Shown: positions 27,619 to 35,784 of the stretch, piece by piece | Position numbering within the stretch: the first letter of the stretch is position 1 | How the letters are laid out: every line of letters starts with the position of its first letter | Source of the DNA: Clostridia bacterium | GTDB lineage: Bacteria; Bacillota; Clostridia; UBA1381 | Assembly (NCBI GenBank): GCA_017621875.1 | Contig: JAGASE010000002.1 | Coordinates: 47,451-111,450, forward strand | Direction: 5' to 3' | DNA length: 64,000 nucleotides | Position numbers and translations under genes: made by a program | Notes under the pieces: model-generated | The model's database searches: none | The model's input: the letters and a program-made list of their open reading frames with translations, nothing else | Told to the model about the DNA's origin: nothing

Positions 27619-29388
27619 TTATTCCTGTTCGTCCTCGTCCAAAAATTCCTCGCTGTCTTCATCTTCGTCCTCGTCCGCATTTTCATTTATCTCGGTTTGG
27701 GTGAAGTTGTCGTCCTCTGCCCTGTAGTCCAAAAATTCAGATTCGTCGGTGATTTCCACAAGCTCCGGGAATTTTTCGGTAAGAGCGTCAATCGGGTCCT
27801 TTGACGGATCCTCCGCATCGGCTGCTTCTCCGCCAATACTCCAATAATCTATTATATTATCCTCAATATCCTCCAAAAACGCCGTTTTCACAACCAGCTG
27901 TACGCCGCTTGCACGGCAGACTGCGTCGGAAATCTGCTTCATGTAGGTTGAGGCAATACGCTTCATCATCATTTCGTTTTTCTTAAAGATAAGAATTATG
28001 CCCTCACCGTCAATGGTTATCTGACGGTTTAAAACCGCCGCCGCGATGTGCGGATGCTGTTTGGCGATTGCCTGTGCGGTCTTGTCCCACTTTCTTGCTG
28101 CTGAAACGGTAGGGGACTGCGAGGTGAGCGTGGAAACGTCTACCGGGACAAAAAGCCTTGCCGATGGCTGCGGCTTTTTCTCCTCAGGCTTTTTTTCCTC
28201 CTTTGGAGGGGGTGCCTGTACGGCAGTAACCGTAATTCCTTCCTTGATTTTGTCCTCACATTCGGTCAGTCTGTCCAAAATTGCTTCGTAGGAAACATCA
28301 AGCTCGGGCTTTACCAGCTTGATAAGAGCAAGCTCGTAAATAACCCGCGGCTCTTTAACCCATTTCGCTTCACTGCGTGCCGCAGAAAGCTTGCTTACAG
28401 CGTTTGAAAGCTTTTCAAAGGAGGTTTTTTCTGCCTGTGCCTTGAGCTTTACGGTTTCCTCGGGGTCACAGCTTAAAAGCGAATCGGGGTTGTCCGAAAC
28501 CTTGCATACCATGAGATTGCGAAAATGCTCAATTAAGTTATCGATAAAAAGATGTAAATCCTTACCGTCATTCATTAAGGCGTTAACGGTTTCTAAAATT
28601 CCTTTTGAATTTTGCTCGTTTATATAGTCAACCGTATCAAACAGCGGACCGTGTCCGGCAATGCCGAGAGCAGAGGTGACAGCGTCATAGGAAAGGCTTG
28701 TGCCGACTGCCGACACGCATCTTTCGAGAATTGAAAGCCCGTCACGCATAGAGCCATCGGCAAGCTGTGCCAAAAGGCGGTACGCATCGTCGGAAATCGA
28801 AAGTCCGTCACCCATGGCGATTTCTCTCATTCTTCTTATAATATCTTCAGGCTTGATACGCTTAAAATCAAATCTCTGACAGCGTGACAGAATAGTCTGT
28901 GGAACCTTGTGTGCCTCGGTTGTTGCAAGAATGAAAATGACATGTGCCGGAGGCTCTTCAAGAGTTTTTAAAAGTGCGTTAAATGCACCGCCGGAGAGCA
29001 TATGCACCTCGTCTATGATGTAAACGCGGTACTGTGCCTCAGTTGCGACATATTTCGCGTCCTCGATAATTTCGCGGATATTATCAACGCCGTTGTTTGA
29101 GGCAGCGTCTATTTCAAACACGTCCATAATACTTCCGTCCGCAATGCCGCGGCAGATGTCGCATTCATTGCAGGGCGAGCCGTTTTTGGGATTTTTGCAG
29201 TTGACTGCCTTTGCCAAAATCTTTGCACAGGTGGTTTTTCCTGTGCCGCGTGTTCCGCAGAAAAGATAAGCATGGCTGACTCTGCCTGTTTCAAGCTGAT
29301 TCTGCAGGGTTTTTGTAATATGAGACTGTCCCGCGACGTCCTCAAAAACAGACGGACGCCATTTGCGGTAAATCGCCTGATATGCCAT
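27619..29388 (-). CDS. dnaX: DNA polymerase III subunits gamma and tau
   Basis: The start is ATG 29388 (MAYQAIYRKWRPSVF) with GGAG just upstream; a longer reading into the SRP RNA terminator is not real. 589 residues. Clamp-loader AAA+ domain with Walker A GTRGTGKTT, zinc ligands CKNP/CNECDIC, IDEVHML and SRCQRF. A Lys/Pro-rich linker (~400-420) separates the tau part. The last ~20 residues are nearly all Asp/Glu. Confidence 0.97.
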   Translation of the reverse strand: MAYQAIYRKWRPSVFEDVAGQSHITKTLQNQLETGRVSHAYLFCGTRGTGKTTCAKILAKAVNCKNPKNGSPCNECDICRGIADGSIMDVFEIDAASNNGVDNIREIIEDAKYVATEAQYRVYIIDEVHMLSGGAFNALLKTLEEPPAHVIFILATTEAHKVPQTILSRCQRFDFKRIKPEDIIRRMREIAMGDGLSISDDAYRLLAQLADGSMRDGLSILERCVSAVGTSLSYDAVTSALGIAGHGPLFDTVDYINEQNSKGILETVNALMNDGKDLHLFIDNLIEHFRNLMVCKVSDNPDSLLSCDPEETVKLKAQAEKTSFEKLSNAVSKLSAARSEAKWVKEPRVIYELALIKLVKPELDVSYEAILDRLTECEDKIKEGITVTAVQAPPPKEEKKPEEKKPQPSARLFVPVDVSTLTSQSPTVSAARKWDKTAQAIAKQHPHIAAAVLNRQITIDGEGIILIFKKNEMMMKRIASTYMKQISDAVCRASGVQLVVKTAFLEDIEDNIIDYWSIGGEAADAEDPSKDPIDALTEKFPELVEITDESEFLDYRAEDDNFTQTEINENADEDEDEDSEEFLDEDEQE

Positions 29389-29416
29389 ATACTCATCTCC
29401 TTTGCCGGTATAACGT

Positions 29417-29438
29417 AAAAACCCCTGATTAAAGGGGT
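29417..29438 (-). terminator. Terminator of SRP RNA
   Basis: On the minus strand ACCCCT/AGGGGT followed by TTTTTA, 17 nt after the RNA's closing stem. Confidence 0.8.
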
Positions 29439-29454
29439 CATAACTTTCAAGTGG

Positions 29455-29557
29455 CTCAAACCGAGTTGATCTGTATCGCACCCGGCGTTCTGCTTATTGC
29501 TGCTTGGTTCCCCATCTGACAAGGTTCACAGTGCAGGGTCGTACAGGACTCGGTTAT
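29455..29557 (-). ncRNA. ffs: Signal recognition particle RNA, small bacterial type
   Basis: On the minus strand the Ffh-binding hairpin is recognisable: TTGTCAGATGGGGAACCAAG followed by CAGCAATAAGCAGAACGCCG, corresponding to the GUCAGG...GGAAGGAAGCAGC...GCAGA core of SRP RNA. Closing stem AACCGAGT/ACTCGGTT (plus 29548-29555 and 29459-29466). No Alu domain. Its own promoter and terminator flank it. Upstream of dnaX as in many Firmicutes. Ends are approximate. Confidence 0.92.
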
Positions 29558-29587
29558 CATCGCCGAATATTTAATATCAACTATGAT

Positions 29588-29616
29588 ATTATACTATATA
29601 TTTTACCAAACTGCAA
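29588..29616 (-). promoter_or_regulatory. Promoter of SRP RNA
   Basis: Minus-strand TTGCAG (plus 29611-29616), 17-nt spacer, TATAAT (plus 29588-29593). Confidence 0.75.
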
Positions 29617-29645
29617 GTATTTTTTAAAAATTTGCTAAAAGGTAA

Positions 29646-31844
29646 TTAAATTTTTGTAAGCTTTGCAAATGCTGCCATAAGACGCTTGGTTTCTCCGCTG
29701 TCAAATTTGATTTCAAGCATTGCGTCCTTTTCAAATCGCTGAACAGTGCGGACAGTGCCTTCGCCGAATTTTTTGTGCAGAACTCTTTCTCCGGGCGTAA
29801 AGTCGATTTCGGCTTTAGGAGCCGAGCTTGCCGAGGATACCTTGCGGAAAATTTCGCCGGTTGAGCGACCAAGGCTCTGCGGGATTTTTGAAACCTTCAC
29901 AGCCATGCCGTCTGCGGCGGATTGTCCGTCCTCTAAGAGAAATTCGTTCGGGATTTCGCCCAAAAAGCGTGAGCTTACCTGATGTGTAGTCTGACCGTAC
30001 AGCGTGCGGCTTTTCGCACCCGTCATGTAAAGCTGCTGCTTGGCACGCGTAATCGCCACATAACAGAGCCGGCGTTCCTCCTCAAGGTCCTCCGCGGTGT
30101 TCATTGAACGTGCGGACGGGAATAAGCCCTCCTCCATGCCTGCAATATAAACGACAGGAAATTCAAGTCCCTTTGCCGAGTGTATTGTCATAAGTATGCA
30201 CAAATCCTCTTCCTCGTCATAACCATCGAGGTCGGAGATAAGTGCAACATTTTCCAAAAATCCCGAAAGTGTGGGGTTTTCCTCGGTTTTTTCGTATTCC
30301 GAAATGGCGGATATAAATTCACCGAGGTTGTCGATTCTGGTTTTTGATTCGATTGTGTTTTCGGTGATGAGCATTGCGGTATAGCCGGTGTCATTCATCA
30401 CCTTTTCCACAAATTCCTTAAGAGGCATTGTCTTTTCGGATTTTTGCAGCGAAAGTATCATTTCACAAAATTCCACCAGCTTTATTGCCGAGCGTGACAG
30501 GTCGTTGTATTGATTTGCATAGCGTGCTACCTCAAAGGCACTTATATCAAAATCCTGTGCGATTGCGGAAATTTTTTCAAGTGTGGTTTTGCCGATGCTT
30601 CGCTTAGGCTCATTTATAATACGCTGAAAGCTTAAATCATCGTTGGGGTTATGTATAAGCCTCAAATATGCAACAATATCCTTGATTTCCTTGCGGTCAT
30701 AGAACCTAAGACCGCCGACAACCTTATACGGAATGGCACTTCTTAGCAGCAAATCCTCGATTACACGCGACTGTGCGTTGGTGCGGTAGAGTATGGCTAT
30801 ATCGGAAAACCTTGTGCCGGCTGCATGAAGCTTTTCGATTTCGTTTGCGATGTAAAGTGCCTCGTCACGTTCGTTGTAACCGATATGTACCTTGATTTTA
30901 TCGCCGACGCCGTTGCTCGTCCAGAGAGATTTGCTTTTTCTTTCCTTATTGTTATGTATAACAGCGTTTGCAGCATCTAAGATAGTGGTTGTGGAGCGGT
31001 AGTTCTGCTCAAGCTTGATTACGGCGGTGTTGGAAAAGGTATCTTCAAAATTAAGAATATTCTGGATATTCGCACCGCGGAATTTGTAAATACTCTGGTC
31101 ATCGTCGCCCACAACGCAGATGTTTTCGTGCTTTGCGGCAAGCATGCTTATCAGCATGTACTGGGCATTGTTTGTGTCCTGATACTCGTCTACCATTATA
31201 TATTGGAAACGGTCCTGATATTTTTCAAGAACTTCGGGATTGTTTGATAAAACCGTAACCGCCAAAAATAAAATATCATCAAAATCAACGGCGTTGTTTG
31301 ATTTCAGCTTTTTTTGGTAAAGCTCGTAAATTTCGCCGTATTTTGTCATGCGGAAATCGCCTTGATTTACAGCCTTAAACATTTCCGCCGTCTGCAGATT
31401 GTCCTTTGCTTTTGAAATCACCGATGCGGCAGCACGAAGCGGATAATTTTTTTCATCAATATCCAGTTCCTTATAGCATTCCTTTAAAACGGTTTTTGTG
31501 TCGGCGGTGTCGTAAATAACAAAATCCGGGTTAAAGCCCAAAAGCTGTATATGACTGCGAAGAATCCGTACACATGCCGAGTGGAAGGTGCAAAGCCACA
31601 TATCTCGTGACAGCTCGCCGATAACACGTGAAACTCTTTCCTTCATTTCATTCGCTGCCTTGTTTGTAAAGGTAATAGCCATAATGTTGTATGGGCGAAC
31701 ATTTTTTGTTTCTATTATATATGCAATTCTGTTTACCAAAACGGTTGTTTTTCCACTTCCTGCACCTGCTAAAATCAGAACAGGACCTTCGGTTTGCAAA
31801 ACCGCTTTTTTTTGCATATCATTTAAAGTGCTTAAATCTATCAT
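29646..31844 (-). CDS. pcrA: ATP-dependent DNA helicase PcrA/UvrD
   Basis: 732 residues, superfamily 1 helicase. Walker A AGAGSGKTT, VDEYQDTN, VVGDDDQSIYKFRGA, LEQNYRS, TIHSAKGLEFPVVY, YVAITRAKQQLY, and the C-terminal Tudor-like region GERVLHKKFGEGTV that binds RNA polymerase in PcrA. GGAGGAG precedes the start. Confidence 0.96.
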   Translation of the reverse strand: MIDLSTLNDMQKKAVLQTEGPVLILAGAGSGKTTVLVNRIAYIIETKNVRPYNIMAITFTNKAANEMKERVSRVIGELSRDMWLCTFHSACVRILRSHIQLLGFNPDFVIYDTADTKTVLKECYKELDIDEKNYPLRAAASVISKAKDNLQTAEMFKAVNQGDFRMTKYGEIYELYQKKLKSNNAVDFDDILFLAVTVLSNNPEVLEKYQDRFQYIMVDEYQDTNNAQYMLISMLAAKHENICVVGDDDQSIYKFRGANIQNILNFEDTFSNTAVIKLEQNYRSTTTILDAANAVIHNNKERKSKSLWTSNGVGDKIKVHIGYNERDEALYIANEIEKLHAAGTRFSDIAILYRTNAQSRVIEDLLLRSAIPYKVVGGLRFYDRKEIKDIVAYLRLIHNPNDDLSFQRIINEPKRSIGKTTLEKISAIAQDFDISAFEVARYANQYNDLSRSAIKLVEFCEMILSLQKSEKTMPLKEFVEKVMNDTGYTAMLITENTIESKTRIDNLGEFISAISEYEKTEENPTLSGFLENVALISDLDGYDEEEDLCILMTIHSAKGLEFPVVYIAGMEEGLFPSARSMNTAEDLEEERRLCYVAITRAKQQLYMTGAKSRTLYGQTTHQVSSRFLGEIPNEFLLEDGQSAADGMAVKVSKIPQSLGRSTGEIFRKVSSASSAPKAEIDFTPGERVLHKKFGEGTVRTVQRFEKDAMLEIKFDSGETKRLMAAFAKLTKI

Positions 31845-32009
31845 AACTCCTCCGTAGAATTTTCAAATTAAATATAGTATATCACAAGATAAGAGAAAAT
31901 GCTATAAATTTTTGAAACTTCCACCATTTTTGCATTTTCTTTTGCAGTATTTAAAAGCAAATAAGGGTTAAGTTAATAGTGTAATTTCGATTTACGGAGG
32001 TGATAAAAG

Positions 32010-33176
32010 CTGAATAAAAAATTAAAAAAATTAACGAATAAGGTATTAATAGTATTACCCGTACTTGTGTTTTTAGTCGCACATGCGGCAATTCCCGAAA
32101 AAATAACCGTTATGCAGGGACAACAGCTGAATTTCAGATGGGGAATTACTGCCGCAGCGAGTACTGAAAGCACAGGAAGCTTTGATTGCAGGGTAAAGCT
32201 GTTTAATTTTATTCCTATTAAAACCGTAAGCGTTTCGGTAACACCGAAATATTATGTCATACCATCGGGCGAGGCCATTGGAGTTAAGGTATACAGCGAT
32301 GGAATTTTAGTGGTCGGAATGGGCGATGTGCATGACGAAAACGGCAGAAAATGCGAGCCGGCAAAAAAGGCCGGTATAAACATCGGAGACCGTATAATTG
32401 CGGTTAACGGTGAAAGCGTGCAAAGCACAAGCGTTTTCACAAGAAAGGTAAATGATTGCGATGGCGTTGCGAGATTATGTGTTATCCGTGATGATGATAT
32501 GCTGAATATTGACGTAAATGCTGTCTATTCTGCCGAGAGTAAAAGCTATAAGGTGGGACTGTGGGTAAGAGATTCCACAGCGGGTATCGGTACGCTGACA
32601 TTTTATAATCCTGAAAATTCGACGTTTGCGGCACTCGGGCATGGCATATGCGACAGTGATACCAAGGATATTATCACTGTAAAAAGAGGCTCGGTGACAG
32701 GCTGCAATATCCGAAACGTTGAAATTGGCACAAGCGGCACTCCGGGAGAGCTTATCGGAGATTTTTCCGGAGATGAAGTGGGAGATATAGTCTCAAACTG
32801 CGGAGCAGGAATTTATGGCAAGGCAAAAAATATTCCGCAAAAAGAGGCGGTAGAGGTTGCCTCACGTTTTCAGGTAAAGGAAGGCAAGGCACACATTTTG
32901 TGTGACGTTGACGGAAATGGTCCCAAGACCTACGAAGTCGAAATTACAAAGGTATCAAAATCAGCACGCGAGTCAAATAAAAGCTTTGTGCTGAAGGTAA
33001 CAGACGCGGAGCTTATAGAAAAAACCGGGGGAATTGTGCAGGGTATGTCGGGTAGCCCGATTCTGCAGAATGATATGTTAATCGGTGCCGTTACGCATGT
33101 TTTTGTAAATGATCCGAAACGGGGCTATGGCATATTTGCCGAGAACATGCTTGATGAAACAAACAAAATTAAATGA
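32010..33176 (+). CDS. spoIVB: SpoIVB peptidase (S55), probable CTG start
   Basis: 388 residues if started at CTG 32010. SpoIVB is made in the forespore and signals SpoIVFB to process pro-sigma-K. Order: basic N-terminus and membrane helix (KVLIVLPVLVFLVAH), PDZ domain (~105-165, KKAGINIGDRIIAVNGESV), serine peptidase with His211 in ALGHGI and Ser347 in GMSGSP. A strong GGAGGTGAT (31996-32004) sits 5 nt before CTG 32010; an in-frame TAA at 32004-32006 excludes anything further upstream. The next start, GTG 32067, has no ribosome site and would cut off the membrane helix. Confidence 0.9.
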   Translation: MNKKLKKLTNKVLIVLPVLVFLVAHAAIPEKITVMQGQQLNFRWGITAAASTESTGSFDCRVKLFNFIPIKTVSVSVTPKYYVIPSGEAIGVKVYSDGILVVGMGDVHDENGRKCEPAKKAGINIGDRIIAVNGESVQSTSVFTRKVNDCDGVARLCVIRDDDMLNIDVNAVYSAESKSYKVGLWVRDSTAGIGTLTFYNPENSTFAALGHGICDSDTKDIITVKRGSVTGCNIRNVEIGTSGTPGELIGDFSGDEVGDIVSNCGAGIYGKAKNIPQKEAVEVASRFQVKEGKAHILCDVDGNGPKTYEVEITKVSKSARESNKSFVLKVTDAELIEKTGGIVQGMSGSPILQNDMLIGAVTHVFVNDPKRGYGIFAENMLDETNKIK

Positions 33177-33210
33177 AAAATGCTCGTCTGCTTTGCAGGC
33201 GGGCATTTTT
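33170..33210. repeat. 41-nt direct repeat, left copy (spoIVB 3' end plus terminator)
   Basis: Spans the last codons and stop of spoIVB and its terminator. The same 41 nt, with one mismatch, recur at 35570-35610, exactly 2400 nt away. Confidence 0.9.
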
Positions 33211-33212
33211 TA
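33175..33212 (+). terminator. Terminator of spoIVB
   Basis: AAAAATGCTCGTCTGC / GCAGGCGGGCATTTTT around a TTT loop; the stem includes G-T pairs. T-run follows. Confidence 0.85.
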
Positions 33213-33232
33213 ACAAATACATTCAAAAGCTC

Positions 33233-33261
33233 TTGACGAGTTAACAAATTTGTGATACAAT
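33233..33261 (+). promoter_or_regulatory. Promoter of the RHH gene with TTAACAA repeats
   Basis: TTGACG (33233-33238), 17-nt spacer, TACAAT (33256-33261). TTAACAA occurs at 33210-33216, 33241-33247 and 33263-33269; the last two are 22 nt (two helical turns) apart and flank the -10 box, fitting an autoregulatory operator. Confidence 0.65.
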
Positions 33262-33277
33262 GTTAACAAGAAAGGGC

Positions 33278-33580
33278 GTGATTAACATTAAACAAGTATC
33301 TTTTAGGCTTTCTGACGAAGAGGTTATACAGTTGAAGATGAAAACTTTGAAAAACGGAACAACTATTCAGGAGGTTTTTTCAAACTATGCTCGTCAGTAT
33401 TTGAACGAAAGGAGTGCGGTCTTTGTAAAACCTGATATAATTTTTGACGAGAGTGAAAAAGTGAAGGAAATCATAGCAGATACACAAAGACTTACGGAGC
33501 GGTTAAAGGAGGTTGAAAGTGCTCTGTCCTTTTACGAGGCAATGCGGAGTGCAGTTGAGGAAGAAAAGGAGGAAGAATAG
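33278..33580 (+). CDS. Small RHH/coiled-coil protein, 100 aa
   Basis: The N-terminus, IKQVSFRLSDEEVIQLKMKT then GTTIQEVFSNYARQYLNE, looks like a ribbon-helix-helix DNA-binding domain; the C-terminal half is an acidic coiled coil (VKEIIADTQRLTERLKEVES). ATG 33260 overlaps the -10 box, so GTG 33278 is the likelier start, leaving a leader of only ~10 nt and no good ribosome site. First gene of the repeat-bounded islet. Confidence 0.65.
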   Translation: MINIKQVSFRLSDEEVIQLKMKTLKNGTTIQEVFSNYARQYLNERSAVFVKPDIIFDESEKVKEIIADTQRLTERLKEVESALSFYEAMRSAVEEEKEEE

Positions 33581-33597
33581 AATTTATAAATAAAATA

Positions 33598-33682
33598 AGA
33601 AAAAACACATTAGAAAAGCCGCTACCAACAGCTTAACAATGTGTTTCATCGAGGATATGCCAAAAGCACACCACTACTCATG
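33598..33682 (-). ncRNA. Candidate ~85-nt small RNA
   Basis: Minus strand. Its promoter is at 33688-33716 and it ends in a hairpin AAACACATT/AATGTGTTT (plus 33603-33611, 33638-33646) with inner AAGC/GCTT pairing and a T-run. The 5' part can pair TGCCA/TGGCA. A tiny reading frame (MSSGVLLAYPR) is present but has no ribosome site. The plus strand also has a 33-codon ORF (33656-33757, MPKAHHYSWQYFSIF...) behind GAGGAT. I do not recognise it. Confidence 0.5.
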
Positions 33683-33687
33683 GCAGT

Positions 33688-33716
33688 ATTTTAGCATATT
33701 CGTGAATCAAAATCAA
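33688..33716 (-). promoter_or_regulatory. Promoter of the candidate small RNA
   Basis: Minus-strand TTGATT (plus 33711-33716), 17-nt spacer, TAAAAT (plus 33688-33693). Confidence 0.6.
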
Positions 33717-33810
33717 TACTATTTGGGAAAATTTTTTCCAAACAACAGAAAAATTTAATTTAGGAGGTCATTTTTGATTCATAAATAATGAAAAATTTAA
33801 TAATTATGAT

Positions 33811-34443
33811 GTGTTTCATGCGTTCCTTGTAAAAAATGCAGACTATGACGGGTATATTGAGCTGCCGGTGATAAAAACGAGTAGTTTTATTCCCGAAAAG
33901 GTTGTAACATTTTCAAAAGCAATGTCGAAAGCGTGGACTGATTTTGATTGCTGGGTTGTTTTCTATGAGCATGACAGGAAGTTTGAAAGGCTGTGGCACA
34001 ATTCCAAACAATATCTGAACAAGCTGAAAAAGTTCAGGGGAGTTATTTCTCCCGATTTCAGTCTGTACCGAAACATGCCGCTTGTAATGCAGATGTGGAA
34101 TACATATCGTGGCAGAGCAATAGCTGTGTGGTTGCAGAATAATGGTATTGAGGTTATTCCCAATGTGCGTGTGGGTGACGAACGAACATATTCCTTCTGC
34201 TTTGACGGTGTAGAAGAAAACAAAACTGTTGCAGTGGGGACGCATGGCTGTATCAAACGAAAAGAGGATAAGCTATTTTTCAAGGTAGGTCTGGCACAAC
34301 TTGTAAAACGTCTGTTGCCGAAAACGATTATTGTTTACGGAGCAGCCCCCGACAGCATTTTCAAACCATATAGGGATATGGGAATTGATATCATAGCTTT
34401 TGAAAGTGAGTTTTCAAAATCCAGAAGGCAGGTGACTGCATAA
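33811..34443 (+). CDS. DUF4417-family protein, possibly frameshifted at its start
   Basis: 210 residues from GTG 33811. Family features: FLVKNADYDGYIELPVI, FRGVISPDFSLYRNMPLV, NVRVGDERTYSFCFDG, VGTHGCIKRKEDK, IIVYGAAPDSIF. DUF4417 proteins are of unknown function and often lie on mobile elements. GTG 33811 lacks a ribosome site, while AGGAGGT (33762-33768) is well placed for TTG 33774, whose frame stops after four codons; loss of one A at 33783-33785 would join TTG to the family-like residues NNEKFNNYDVF. The stop overlaps the next start (TAATG). Confidence 0.8.
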   Translation: MFHAFLVKNADYDGYIELPVIKTSSFIPEKVVTFSKAMSKAWTDFDCWVVFYEHDRKFERLWHNSKQYLNKLKKFRGVISPDFSLYRNMPLVMQMWNTYRGRAIAVWLQNNGIEVIPNVRVGDERTYSFCFDGVEENKTVAVGTHGCIKRKEDKLFFKVGLAQLVKRLLPKTIIVYGAAPDSIFKPYRDMGIDIIAFESEFSKSRRQVTA

Positions 34444-35540
34444 TGGGAGGAGGAAACGCGGGAGATTTTGGAAGTACAAAGGGAAGTGCGGTAGATGCAA
34501 TCAGTGATTTGCTTACGGCGGTGTCGCTGATACCGGGCATAGACACATTTGCAGACCTGGCGGCAATACCTGTTGATTTGCTGCGAGGGGATTTTGTGTC
34601 GGCAGGGATTGATGTGCTTGGAATTGTCCCTGTTATCGGAGAGGTAGCAGATACAACAAAGCTTGCAAGAATGGCAGATAAAGCAGCAGATGCAGCTAAG
34701 GTGGCAGGCAGAACTTCAAAAGGGAAGAAAATATCGAATGCTATATTAAAAAGTAATAGGGTAGGCAAGGCGACTAAAACAGATGCACATCATGCTTTTC
34801 CTAATATTATTGATAATTATGCCGGCAAAGCTCAAACCTTTTCTTTGAAAGGTGCCGATGGAAAGAGAAGGACGCTATATCAGATTAAAGGAAGTTTGAA
34901 TGGAAAAAACGGAATTTTTGAGTGGATTCTTGATAATGAAAGGGGAGTTACTCATCGAAGGTTTATACCAAATGGAAAAATCACAGGAAGGCCTAATTCA
35001 CGATTAAGGGAGATATTGTTAATGTATGAAATAAATTTTGAAGAATATACAAACTTGTTGAGTTGGAGCAGTATTTACTGGGGAATTAAAAAGGGAATTA
35101 TAGAACCCGAGAGTGCTATTTTGTATACTGATAAGATAGTTGAACGCAACCCTAACATTGCCAATCCCGAAATAATAGAGCTATTGATTGCCGACACGCA
35201 GGGACAGGACACCATTCTTTCGTTGATTAAAAAAATTATCGCTAACGAAAAGATGCTGAAAAATGAAGAAAAAACGTCATTGAGAAAGCTTAGATATGTA
35301 TTGTTACTCGACGTTAAAAGAAAGGCTAAAAACAAGCAGGAACTCTTAGAAAAAGCGGAAGATATTTATGCGGATTTTGATTATCCGTCGGATATGGAAA
35401 GCTTTATATCATATATGCCGGTTCGGAGCGACGACTATGATGCGTCCATTCATACAGATGAAGAAAATGAGGAACGCTTGATAAGTGAATTTGATATATT
35501 CATGGATAGTGAACGTGCGTGGTTGGAACAGGTTGAATAA
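34443..35540 (+). CDS. Polymorphic toxin domain fused to a DUF2247-like immunity domain
   Basis: 365 residues in three parts. Residues 1-90: a glycine/alanine-rich pre-toxin segment with hydrophobic runs (AVSLIPGIDTFADLAAIPVD; VLGIVPVIGEVAD). Residues ~113-186: a toxin module with DAHHAFPNIIDNYAG, RTLYQIKGSLNGKNGIFEWI and THRRFIPNGKITGRPN, as found at the C-terminus of LXG-type secreted toxins of Firmicutes (recalled, not searched). Residues ~194-365: NLLSWSSIYWGIKKG, EDIYADFDYPSDMESFISYM, like DUF2247 proteins normally encoded separately just downstream of such toxins. No LXG or secretion signal is present. It overlaps the DUF4417 gene by one base. An internal ATG with its own ribosome site begins the third part. 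Confidence 0.75.
   Translation: MGGGNAGDFGSTKGSAVDAISDLLTAVSLIPGIDTFADLAAIPVDLLRGDFVSAGIDVLGIVPVIGEVADTTKLARMADKAADAAKVAGRTSKGKKISNAILKSNRVGKATKTDAHHAFPNIIDNYAGKAQTFSLKGADGKRRTLYQIKGSLNGKNGIFEWILDNERGVTHRRFIPNGKITGRPNSRLREILLMYEINFEEYTNLLSWSSIYWGIKKGIIEPESAILYTDKIVERNPNIANPEIIELLIADTQGQDTILSLIKKIIANEKMLKNEEKTSLRKLRYVLLLDVKRKAKNKQELLEKAEDIYADFDYPSDMESFISYMPVRSDDYDASIHTDEENEERLISEFDIFMDSERAWLEQVE
35008..35024 (+). promoter_or_regulatory. Internal ribosome site and ATG for the immunity domain
   Basis: GGGAG (35008-35012) lies 9 nt before ATG 35022, codon 194 of the fused frame, exactly where a stand-alone DUF2247-like protein would begin (MYEINFEEYTNLLSWSSIY). Separate synthesis of the immunity part from here is plausible. 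Confidence 0.55.
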
Positions 35541-35569
35541 TTGATATAGAAAGTCCAAGGGAAGAGAAC

Positions 35570-35610
35570 TAAATGAAAAATGCTCGTCTGCTTTGCAGGC
35601 GGGAATTTTT
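35570..35610. repeat. 41-nt direct repeat, right copy
   Basis: Copy of 33170-33210 (40 of 41 identical; A at 35604 where the left copy has C). The mismatch falls in the terminator stem and weakens it. Between this and the GH16 gene (35611-35784) I see no other feature. Confidence 0.9.
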
Positions 35611-35784
35611 GATATTTGCAGATAGGGAAAATATACTATATCGTGAATAACGAAATGGTGTTTTACAACCCTCATTGTGTGTTTTTACCACCTTGAACAG
35701 ATATAAATGTAATGTTAGAATTAACTTATAAAAATATCGCAGGTACAGCCTGTTGGTAAGTATAACATAGAGCGAGGGGAAAAT

